Source: a bacterium BMS3Bbin02 (GTDB lineage Bacteria > Actinomycetota > Acidimicrobiia > Spongiisociales > UBA5794). Taken from it: DNA of 12,027 nt. The position numbers were made by a program, and so were the translations under genes. The notes under the pieces are model-generated. The model had not been told where the DNA came from and did no database searches. It saw nothing but the letters and a program-made list of their open reading frames with translations. The stretch is from positions 1 to 12,027 of the forward strand of contig BDTL01000217.1 in NCBI GenBank assembly GCA_002898115.1, read 5' to 3'. Below are positions 1 to 5,660 of the stretch, piece after piece. Within the stretch, counting starts at the first letter, position 1. Each line of letters starts with the position of its first letter.

Positions 1-304
1 GACGACCCTCCCCCCCCACGATAGACATTTCGTATCCACCACCGAACGGATCGAAGACGAAGTCCCGAATCTCGACCCCGTTCTCAGTCTGGCACTGCAC
101 GTTGGCGAGAATCGCTTTCTCCAGTTCGTCGACTGTAACCTCGCCGTCGAGGAGGATCTCCTTCTGGAAATCAGTCGTCGATGCAACCATCGTCTCAAGC
201 CAAGGCGGAAACTCCGGGTCGGTAGCGGTCGGCGTGCCCGAGCACGCCGCCACCACCAACAAGAAAGCCACGAAACCAACCCGCAGACGGTGACCGCTCA
301 ACAT
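1..304 (-). CDS. Lipoprotein, tandem paralogue, 3' end outside window (partial)
   Basis: This gene starts at the ATG at 304-302 and leaves the window at base 1, so only the first 101 codons are visible. The N-terminus has a charged start, a hydrophobic stretch (FVAFLLVVAA, residues 11-20) and a canonical lipobox VAAC with the lipidation cysteine at residue 21, followed by SGTPTATD. A surface lipoprotein anchored in the cell membrane is therefore expected. The mature part is clearly paralogous to the gene at 399-968: both have PEFPPWLET/TEFPPWLET, ASTTDFQKEIL, a DGEVT(V/I)DELEKA stretch and a single cysteine in VQC. No function is recognised. A very strong Shine-Dalgarno match (AAGGAGGT) lies about 20 bases upstream of the ATG, further than usual, but no in-frame start is closer to it. 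A run of eight G (bases 10-17) lies in the coding region near the window edge. It is probably the last visible gene of the exporter cassette. Confidence 0.8.
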   Translation of the reverse strand, partial: MLSGHRLRVGFVAFLLVVAACSGTPTATDPEFPPWLETMVASTTDFQKEILLDGEVTVDELEKAILANVQCQTENGVEIRDFVFDPFGGGYEMSIVGGEGR

Positions 305-398
305 ATCGTCCCGAAATCCACCGCACCTCCTTGAACACCAAGCGTACCAACCACCAAGCCTACGTTGACACAGCCGCGGGCCACGCCTACATCAACAC

Positions 399-968
399 TC
401 AGTTAGCTTGCTCCTGGGCCGACTGACGACACTCACCGTATATACGGCGATCTGCCCCCACAAGGTCTTGCATGACCTCTCGTGTTGCACCCTCGGGCAC
501 CTCAAACCCTTTCTCACGCATACACTGCGCCGTCCGCGCCAACTCTGCGCTCAGCTCCTCAGGAGTCGGCTGATTCTGAAACCCGAACACACTTCCAACG
601 GCTATCGAGTACTCATTCATACACCTACTCTCGATGGCGTCGAGCGCCTCCAACTCAGCCTCGGTACGGGGTACTTCCCCAGCCGCGACAGACATGCCCC
701 ACTCACCACTTTCGGAGTCGAATTCAAAGTCCGTTACGGGCACCCCGCTCTCGCCCATACACTGCACCGTCGCAAGGACCGCCTTTTCTAACTCGTCAAT
801 CGTGACCTCACCGTCACTGAGGATCTCCTTCTGGAAGTCAGTCGTCGACGCAACCAGCGTCTCAAGCCACGGCGGAAACTCCGTGTTGGTGGCGGCGGGC
901 GTACCCGAGCACACCGCCGCCACCAACACAAGAACCAGAAGGCCGGTACGTCCGCGGAGTCCGATCAA
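399..968 (-). CDS. Secreted or lipoprotein-like protein with paired cysteines, tandem paralogue
   Basis: I place the start at the TTG at 968-966, which overlaps the TGA stop of the preceding gene as TTGA; this aligns the N-terminus with the paralogue at 1-304 and gives 189 residues. A longer GTG start at 1004 would run deep into the previous gene. Residues 1-19 form a signal sequence (LLVLVLVAAVC). The cysteine at 20 matches the lipidated cysteine of the paralogue, but the residue before it is Val instead of the usual Ala, Gly or Ser, so lipidation is uncertain. The mature part is acidic and has four further cysteines (70, 116, 149, 180), two of them in similar settings, VQCMGESGVPV and AQCMREKGFEVP, suggesting an old internal repeat and two disulfides. 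The QCMREKG-type motif occurs in many uncharacterised actinobacterial secreted proteins. Function is unknown. The position downstream of an ABC exporter suggests an accessory or immunity-like role, which is inference only. Confidence 0.75.
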   Translation of the reverse strand: MIGLRGRTGLLVLVLVAAVCSGTPAATNTEFPPWLETLVASTTDFQKEILSDGEVTIDELEKAVLATVQCMGESGVPVTDFEFDSESGEWGMSVAAGEVPRTEAELEALDAIESRCMNEYSIAVGSVFGFQNQPTPEELSAELARTAQCMREKGFEVPEGATREVMQDLVGADRRIYGECRQSAQEQAN

Positions 969-1338
969 TAGATCTTCCAAACTGCGGGCGACGGGCCACC
1001 CCACACCGTGTGGCGGGTCCAGTTGAACACGTCAAACGCCCAGGACCGCTCGACATAACCGCTATACCCGTACCATGATTTGACAGTCCAGGACCCGTCG
1101 ACCTTGATGTTCGCCTCGACCTTCACCATGTAACAGGGTCCGGAGTTGACCTGCGTGGTTGTCCACACAACATCGCCAAAGTAGTCGTGGTAGCCGTCGT
1201 ATGTGCAGGTCCCGTTCCCGCCGGCGATTTTGTGAACGTTGCCGGCGGAAGCCGGCGTTACGGTTGTGGTCATCAGGGCGACGACCAGGAGTAGAGGGCG
1301 ACGACCAGGAGTAGGTAGATGATTCTTCGCATGTGCAT
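965..1338 (-). pseudogene. Small aromatic-rich secreted protein, frameshifted by a 20-bp tandem duplication
   Basis: Reading from the ATG at 1338 (or the better-spaced second ATG at 1332, eight bases after GAAGG) gives MHMRRIIYLLLVVAL and then YSWSSP and a TGA stop. The cause is the exact 20-base tandem duplication at 1275-1314. With one copy removed, the frame continues as a full signal peptide (…LLLVVALMTTTVTPASA, cleavage after ASA at residue 25) and a mature protein of 92 residues ending in AVWKIY at the TGA at 965-967. The mature part has seven Trp and eight Tyr, two cysteines (38 and 62, likely one disulfide) and stretches such as SWYGYSGYVERSW. It lies directly downstream of the MacB-type exporter, so it is a candidate export substrate or bacteriocin-like peptide; no family was recognised with certainty. 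Alternative reading: a GTG at 1453 overlapping the permease stop as GTGA stays open to 965, giving a 162-residue protein with a long, poor n-region before LLLVVAL. I prefer the disrupted gene because ribosome site and signal peptide both support it. Confidence 0.65.
1275..1314. repeat. Exact 20-bp tandem duplication (two copies)
   Basis: The unit agggcgacgaccaggagtag occurs at 1275-1294 and again, without mismatch or spacer, at 1295-1314; flanking bases do not extend the match. Twenty is not a multiple of three, so the second copy shifts the reading frame of the secreted-protein gene. Each copy encodes the hydrophobic core of the signal peptide. Replication slippage, an assembly artefact or a reversible on/off switch would all give this pattern. 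Confidence 0.95.
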
Positions 1339-1449
1339 TCCCTTCTTCGGTTGGTCCGGACCGTCGCGCACACCGAACCAAGACCCGATAAGAATAAGGA
1401 TATCGACCCGGTGTCCCCTTGTGGGGGGAGGTCGCGAAATATTTCCTTG

Positions 1450-2532
1450 TCACCGTTCCTTGAGCAGCGTCGCAATGTGAGGGCGCGACAGCAGCGCGTA
1501 TGCGAACGGACCTGCGATGAGTGCGAACGCCACTCCCGACGAGGCCGTCAGTAGGCCAATGACGGTCTGGTCCAGTCGGAGGCTGTCGAACAATCGCACC
1601 CCGACCGCCGCACCCCACAGCACACCGACGATCGATCCGGCAGCGGCTACCACGGCGGTCTCGATCCAACCAAGCCGATACAGGTCGAGCGTGGACATGC
1701 CCAACGATCGGTACAGTCCGAGCTCGGAGCGACGGAACCACACACCGATCCAGAGAATGAGCGCAAGCAGAGCACCGCCGGGAAACCACAACGACCGCGT
1801 GTTGCGCTCGACAAGGCTGCGCAGCGGATCACGGGTGAACTCACCCGTCGGCACGAGTGATCGAATGCCGATGCTCAACTCGTCCTTATCGAACCAGGAG
1901 AGCAGCTCACCCTTGGCGGTGGGCTTCGCCTGAGCAATGAACTCGACCCAGCATTCATCGCCGCCACCAGCAGCAACGCTCGGAACCATGACCCAACGAC
2001 TTGCAGCTTCATACCGCGCCGACACGTCAGCAACCGCCGCTATTTCCACGACGCCGTCGATCCCACGGGGTTCGACCACGACATCGGCGGCGAGACCGAG
2101 CTCGTCCGCCGCCGCCTGTCCTAGTAAGAACCTGCTGTTCGGCCCCGACGACACCGGCGATATGTCCCGGACCCAAACATCCAGCAGGCGACCCGATACT
2201 TCGACCGTTTGGAACCGCACACCCGGAGCGGTCGAGAAGATGGTTTGCTCCACCCGGCGCAGACCCCCTGCGGCGATCACATGGTCGAGCCGGTTGAGTT
2301 CGGCACAGCGGTCAAGCTGGAGCGTCCCGTCCTCGACACCGACCACAAAGACGTTGAGACCGCGTTCGGTGAATGCCTGCTGGTCCCGGATGATGCCATC
2401 AACGAACGACACCTCCGCCAGAAACAGACCGGCGACAACTCCGGCGAAGGCAGCAATGACGACCAACCCGCGCATGCCGGAGCTGATGATGTTGCGAACC
2501 CCTTCGCCGATCAATGTCCGAACATTCCACAT
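1450..2532 (-). CDS. MacB/FtsX-type ABC transporter permease
   Basis: This 360-residue protein has the MacB layout: one transmembrane helix near the N-terminus (about 21-40, GLVVIAAFAGVVAGLFLA), a large extracytoplasmic domain (about 45-245), and three helices at the C-terminus (about 249-266, 292-315 and 324-348). The second helix is followed by FRRSELGLYRSLGMS, the signature of the FtsX/MacB core, where the cytoplasmic coupling region contacts the ATPase. MacB-type permeases do not form a classic channel; ATP hydrolysis in the cytoplasm drives movement of the extracytoplasmic domain (mechanotransmission) to expel peptides or lipoproteins. The ATG at 2532 comes two bases after the ATPase stop, so the genes are co-translated or coupled. 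It works with the ATPase (2535-3191) and the adaptor (3182-4240). Substrate cannot be read from the sequence; the small secreted protein downstream is the obvious candidate. Confidence 0.88.
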   Translation of the reverse strand: MWNVRTLIGEGVRNIISSGMRGLVVIAAFAGVVAGLFLAEVSFVDGIIRDQQAFTERGLNVFVVGVEDGTLQLDRCAELNRLDHVIAAGGLRRVEQTIFSTAPGVRFQTVEVSGRLLDVWVRDISPVSSGPNSRFLLGQAAADELGLAADVVVEPRGIDGVVEIAAVADVSARYEAASRWVMVPSVAAGGGDECWVEFIAQAKPTAKGELLSWFDKDELSIGIRSLVPTGEFTRDPLRSLVERNTRSLWFPGGALLALILWIGVWFRRSELGLYRSLGMSTLDLYRLGWIETAVVAAAGSIVGVLWGAAVGVRLFDSLRLDQTVIGLLTASSGVAFALIAGPFAYALLSRPHIATLLKER

Positions 2533-2534
2533 CG

Positions 2535-3191
2535 CTATCGCACCGACAGTTGGCCGTCGCGAAGTTCGATCACCCGGTCCATGCGCTCGGCAACCTCGGG
2601 GTCATGCGTTGCAACAATGAGAGACGAACCCTGTTCACGGGCAGCCAGGAGAGCATCGAGGACACGAGATGTCGTAGCCGAGTCGAGCTGACCCGAGGGT
2701 TCGTCCGCAAGGATGAATCGCGGCCTGCCACACAACGCGCGCGCAATGCACACTCGTTGCAGCTCGCCGCCGGACAAAGTTTGCACGGTCCGGCGTGATA
2801 GCCCGGAGAGGCCAACCATCACGAGCGACTTCTCCGCTTGGACGTACGCGCTGGAACGCTGCACTCCCTGCCCGAGCAACGCCAACGCAGCGTTGTCACG
2901 AACGGACCTGCGGGCGAGCACATTCGTAGTCTGGGACACCCACGCAAAGTCGCGAGATCGCAACACCCTCCGAACTCGCCCACCGGGAACTCCCTCCCCG
3001 TCGAGCAATACGTCGCCGGATGTCGGGGGCATGAGCAGACCCAGAATCGAAAGCAGCGTCGTCTTTCCGGAACCCGACGGCCCCATGATTGCTACTGTCT
3101 CACCGTCACCCAGTTCCAAAGAAACATCGTGTAACACCGGTCCCGCGTTCGTGCGGTAGGTGTGGGTGACGTCCCGGACTGCTAACGACAT
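2535..3191 (-). CDS. MacB/LolD-type ABC transporter ATP-binding protein
   Basis: All ABC ATPase motifs are intact: Walker A GPSGSGKT (residues 37-44), Q-loop glutamine in WVSQ (87), signature LSGGE (139-143), Walker B FILADEP (159-165), D-loop SGQLDS and the H-loop histidine in ATHD (196). The length of 218 residues and the motif spacing fit the MacB/LolD subfamily, which pairs with FtsX-like permeases. I chose the ATG at 3191; a GTG two codons upstream (3197) is possible. The start overlaps the end of the adaptor gene by ten bases, and the stop lies two bases before the permease start, so the three genes form one tight unit. Its role is to bind and hydrolyse ATP on the cytoplasmic face and power the permease. 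It resembles the ATPases found in lactococcin-972-type bacteriocin loci, but so do most MacB-type ATPases, so this does not identify the substrate. Confidence 0.95.
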   Translation of the reverse strand: MSLAVRDVTHTYRTNAGPVLHDVSLELGDGETVAIMGPSGSGKTTLLSILGLLMPPTSGDVLLDGEGVPGGRVRRVLRSRDFAWVSQTTNVLARRSVRDNAALALLGQGVQRSSAYVQAEKSLVMVGLSGLSRRTVQTLSGGELQRVCIARALCGRPRFILADEPSGQLDSATTSRVLDALLAAREQGSSLIVATHDPEVAERMDRVIELRDGQLSVR

Positions 3192-4240
3192 GCCCACTCA
3201 TCCAAGATCTCGATCGGGTTGACGAGTACGTTATCGCCAGGTTCCACCCCCGCCCCGACAAACGCCACGCCGGCGGTTGCCCTCGCCAACTCGACCGGGA
3301 ACACCGAGAACCCGTCACCGTCCACTTTCCACACGCACACACCCCCGGTCCCGTCCGCTATCACCGCAGACGTCGGGACTGTCGCGACCTCCATGGAGGA
3401 GGTCGCCGTGACGAACCCATCCACCGACTCGACCTCGGCGCTCACGGCGAGCGACGCCGCTACCGAACCGAGATCGATAACGGCAAGCCCACGGGAGAGA
3501 GCGATGGTGTCACCCTCGGATGGGGCGAACACAAGGTCACCCGACACCGGCACTGTTTGACCCTCGCGTACCCCCACCAGCGCAGTCGAGAGTGAGCTCG
3601 GGCTGGTCACTACCGGCGAGCCAACCCCAGGGGCTACGTCATCGACCGCAACGAGCATCGCATCAACAACGAACGGCTCGCCCGGCAACCAGAGAATGAG
3701 TTGCGGCAGGAAAACTCCACTCGGATCCGGGTCCCCCAATGACGTGCGCCACGCCTTGACGGCGCGGTCTGTTCGGTAGCCATATGTCCCGGTGATATCT
3801 TCGGCGAAGAAACCGGCCTCTGTGAGGTAGCCCTGAAGCCACTCTACGTCAGGACCCTTGTCGCCCCGGTCGAGAGTCCTGACCATCGGTTCCGGTGTCG
3901 CGAGAGCGATCCTATCGATACCATCGACAGCCAGGATGATGTCGCCGCTGATGATCGTATCGCCGCCCTCGACGGCGATACGCGTCACCCGTCCGTCGAA
4001 TCCGGGCGATTTGAGCGTCGGGCCATCCATCCATGAAAGCGCGATGGTGGCAGCAGCCCTCGTATCGACGCTGCGCGTGCCGGCTTCGGTCACGATCGGG
4101 ACCGGGCCGTCGGTGATGCCTTCCAGGGTGTCTGGGCGCGATTGTGCGCCGATCAGGAAGGCGACCGGGCCGAGAAACGCAACCGTTGCGAATACCGTCC
4201 CGACTACCACTCCGACGAGTCCTCGGTTGCGTTCGGCCAT
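3182..4240 (-). CDS. Membrane-anchored exporter adaptor (HlyD/MacA-like) with peptidoglycan-binding domain
   Basis: The 352-residue protein begins with a membrane anchor (about residues 8-31, LVGVVVGTVFATVAFLGPVAFLI). Next is a short lipoyl/barrel-sandwich hybrid half (about 78-107, with GRVTRIAVEGGDTIISGDII). Inserted at about 121-182 is a peptidoglycan-binding type 1 domain, including LDRGDKGPDVEWLQGYLTEA and TYGYRTDRAVKAW. The C-terminal part (about 225-352, with TVPTSAVIADGTGGVCVWKV) matches the beta-barrel and membrane-proximal domains of MacA/HlyD adaptors. In this architecture, common in Gram-positive actinobacteria, the domain that would reach an outer-membrane channel is replaced by one that can hold the complex to the cell wall. 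The gene is first in the exporter unit. A TANNNT box (TACTAT) seven bases before the ATG and the lack of a ribosome site suggest a leaderless transcript. The last codons overlap the ATPase gene. Confidence 0.85.
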   Translation of the reverse strand: MAERNRGLVGVVVGTVFATVAFLGPVAFLIGAQSRPDTLEGITDGPVPIVTEAGTRSVDTRAAATIALSWMDGPTLKSPGFDGRVTRIAVEGGDTIISGDIILAVDGIDRIALATPEPMVRTLDRGDKGPDVEWLQGYLTEAGFFAEDITGTYGYRTDRAVKAWRTSLGDPDPSGVFLPQLILWLPGEPFVVDAMLVAVDDVAPGVGSPVVTSPSSLSTALVGVREGQTVPVSGDLVFAPSEGDTIALSRGLAVIDLGSVAASLAVSAEVESVDGFVTATSSMEVATVPTSAVIADGTGGVCVWKVDGDGFSVFPVELARATAGVAFVGAGVEPGDNVLVNPIEILDEWACR

Positions 4241-4246
4241 ACACCC

Positions 4247-4252
4247 ATAGTA
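4247..4252 (-). promoter_or_regulatory. Candidate -10 box of a leaderless promoter for the exporter operon
   Basis: On the minus strand TACTAT is followed by six bases (GGGTGT) and then the ATG of the adaptor gene. This places the expected transcription start at the A of the ATG. No purine-rich ribosome site lies between. No good -35 is visible at 17-18 bases, as is common for actinobacterial leaderless promoters. The assignment rests on one six-base match. Confidence 0.4.
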
Positions 4253-4289
4253 GCCAACAACGGTTCATGGGCGGGTTTCGACTCTCTCA

Positions 4290-4346
4290 AACCGTTTTCG
4301 TGACGCTGGAGCAGGATTATTCCCCTCGAGCGTCACGAAAACGGTT
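4290..4346. terminator. Long inverted repeat (18-bp arms, 21-base loop), probable transcription terminator after lysA
   Basis: The arms aaccgttttcgtgacgct (4290-4307) and agcgtcacgaaaacggtt (4329-4346) are perfectly complementary, and two more pairs match further out (4286-4287 with 4349-4350). The loop is 21 bases. It lies ten bases downstream of the lysA stop and upstream of the exporter promoter. No run of T follows on the minus strand, so it is either a U-less terminator, a transcript-end stabiliser or a copy of a dispersed genomic repeat. Confidence 0.7.
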
Positions 4347-4355
4347 CAAGTGTCG

Positions 4356-5660
4356 CTATCGCAGAGAGATATCCCGTGACAGTACGTCGCCCATTGTTTC
4401 GCGGCGCATGAGGAGACGAGATTCTCCGTCTGAGACCAGGACCGCAGCGGGTCTGGTGAGCTGGTTGTAGTTCGATGCCATCGAGGCGGTGTACGCCCCG
4501 GTCGCGGCCACGGCAAGAATGTCGCCCGGGGCGATGTCTTCGGGAAGGGGGGCCCGCTCACGCACCAGGTCGCCGCTCTCGCAGTGTTTCCCGACGACAG
4601 TCATCGGCACCATCGTGTCTGACCCGTTGCGGTTCGCCAGGATGACCTCATGCTCGGCCTGGTACAGCGCCGGGCGGATGTTGTCACTCATGCCGCCGTC
4701 CACAGAAACCCAGGTCCGCAACCCGGGGAGCTTCTTCACGGTACCGACCGTGTACAGCGTGACCGTCGAGGGACCGATCAAGGCCCGACCCGGCTCGACG
4801 AACAGAGCCACTTCGGGATATCCGAGTCGGCCGCAAGCCGCCTCAAGCGCTGACTTCACCGCATCGCCATACCGACCGACGCCCACCGGATGATCCTCGT
4901 GGGTGTAGCGAATGCCCATCCCGCCACCAACATTCATCTCGGTCAGCGTGATCCCATGCGCGGTGCGCCACGACGCCAGCAGCCCGATCAGCGTGTCGAC
5001 GTTGGCGACGAGCGGATCGGTCCCGAAGATCTGGGAACCGATGTGGGCATGGATACCGACAACTTCGACATGGTCGAGCCCGAGAGCCACTGTGATGGCT
5101 TCCTCGGCAAGGCCAAGGGCGATGGAGAAACCGAACTTCGAATCGTCATGTCCGGTGCGCACGTACTCGTGGGTGTGGGCATCAATGCCGGGTGTAATGC
5201 GAAGCCAGCACGTCACCTGCTGACTGCGTTCGGCGCCGATCGCCTCAATCCGATGGAGCTCTTCGATCGAATCTGCCACGATACGAGCTACACCGCAGTC
5301 AACCGCATGCTCGATTTCGTCCACCGACTTGTTGTTCCCATGGAACACCACATGTTCCATCGGAACACCGGCGTGTTGGGTGGTTTGGAGTTCCCCACCG
5401 GACACAACATCAATCCACAAACCCTCTTCGTCAGCAATTTGAAGCACGCCGGTTGTACACCACGCCTTTGATGCGTACGCGATCGTGGCACCTCGGAACG
5501 CGTGTCTGTAGGCGCGGCAGCGAGCACGGAAGTCGTCCTCGTCCGTGACAAGCAGGGGCGATCCGTATTCGGCGAGCAGGTCCTCGACGAGGATCCCACC
5601 GACCGACACGCGACCCTCGGTATCCCGATCGATGTTTACCGGCCACGGTGAAGTAATCAC
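4356..5660 (-). CDS. lysA: Diaminopimelate decarboxylase
   Basis: This cytosolic PLP enzyme makes L-lysine from meso-diaminopimelate, the last step of lysine synthesis, and so helps control the DAP pool used for peptidoglycan. The 434-residue protein shows the fold-III decarboxylase motifs: the PLP lysine in YASKAW (K65), IDVVSGGEL, HAHIGSQI for the barrel, the glycine loop NVGGGMGI, EPGRALIG that holds the phosphate, CESGD with the second-subunit catalytic cysteine, and the GAYTASMASNYN end motif. Length and motif order are normal. The GTG start overlaps the argS stop as GTGA and has a good GGAG ribosome site five bases upstream. Adjacency to argS is the known actinobacterial arrangement (argS-lysA in Corynebacterium), where hom, thrC and thrB often follow; here an inverted repeat and the exporter cassette follow instead. 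Confidence 0.97.
   Translation of the reverse strand: MITSPWPVNIDRDTEGRVSVGGILVEDLLAEYGSPLLVTDEDDFRARCRAYRHAFRGATIAYASKAWCTTGVLQIADEEGLWIDVVSGGELQTTQHAGVPMEHVVFHGNNKSVDEIEHAVDCGVARIVADSIEELHRIEAIGAERSQQVTCWLRITPGIDAHTHEYVRTGHDDSKFGFSIALGLAEEAITVALGLDHVEVVGIHAHIGSQIFGTDPLVANVDTLIGLLASWRTAHGITLTEMNVGGGMGIRYTHEDHPVGVGRYGDAVKSALEAACGRLGYPEVALFVEPGRALIGPSTVTLYTVGTVKKLPGLRTWVSVDGGMSDNIRPALYQAEHEVILANRNGSDTMVPMTVVGKHCESGDLVRERAPLPEDIAPGDILAVAATGAYTASMASNYNQLTRPAAVLVSDGESRLLMRRETMGDVLSRDISLR

Noticed and set aside
965..1338. Assignment of the small secreted protein to the lactococcin-972 family
   Set aside because: Size, signal peptide and neighbouring exporter fit, but I cannot see the family's conserved sequence pattern in the mature part; kept only as an analogy.
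1415..1426. CCCC-TTGT-GGGG hairpin and nearby GAAATATTTC (1436-1445) between permease and secreted-protein gene
   Set aside because: Stems of four to five bases are too short to call a terminator or operator in GC-rich DNA.
965..1453. Intact 162-residue gene starting at a GTG that overlaps the permease stop as GTGA
   Set aside because: The overlap type is common here, so it is a real alternative. However, it gives a 40-residue or longer charged n-region before a weak hydrophobic core, while the ATG at 1332/1338 has a ribosome site and, with one repeat copy, a perfect signal peptide.
1937..2620. Long plus-strand open frame (227 codons) opposite the permease
   Set aside because: Ser/Thr/Arg/Pro-rich translation without domains, opposite a well-supported permease gene; an antisense shadow of GC-rich coding sequence. 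The plus-strand frames over the lipoprotein, ATPase, adaptor, lysA and argS genes were rejected for the same reason.
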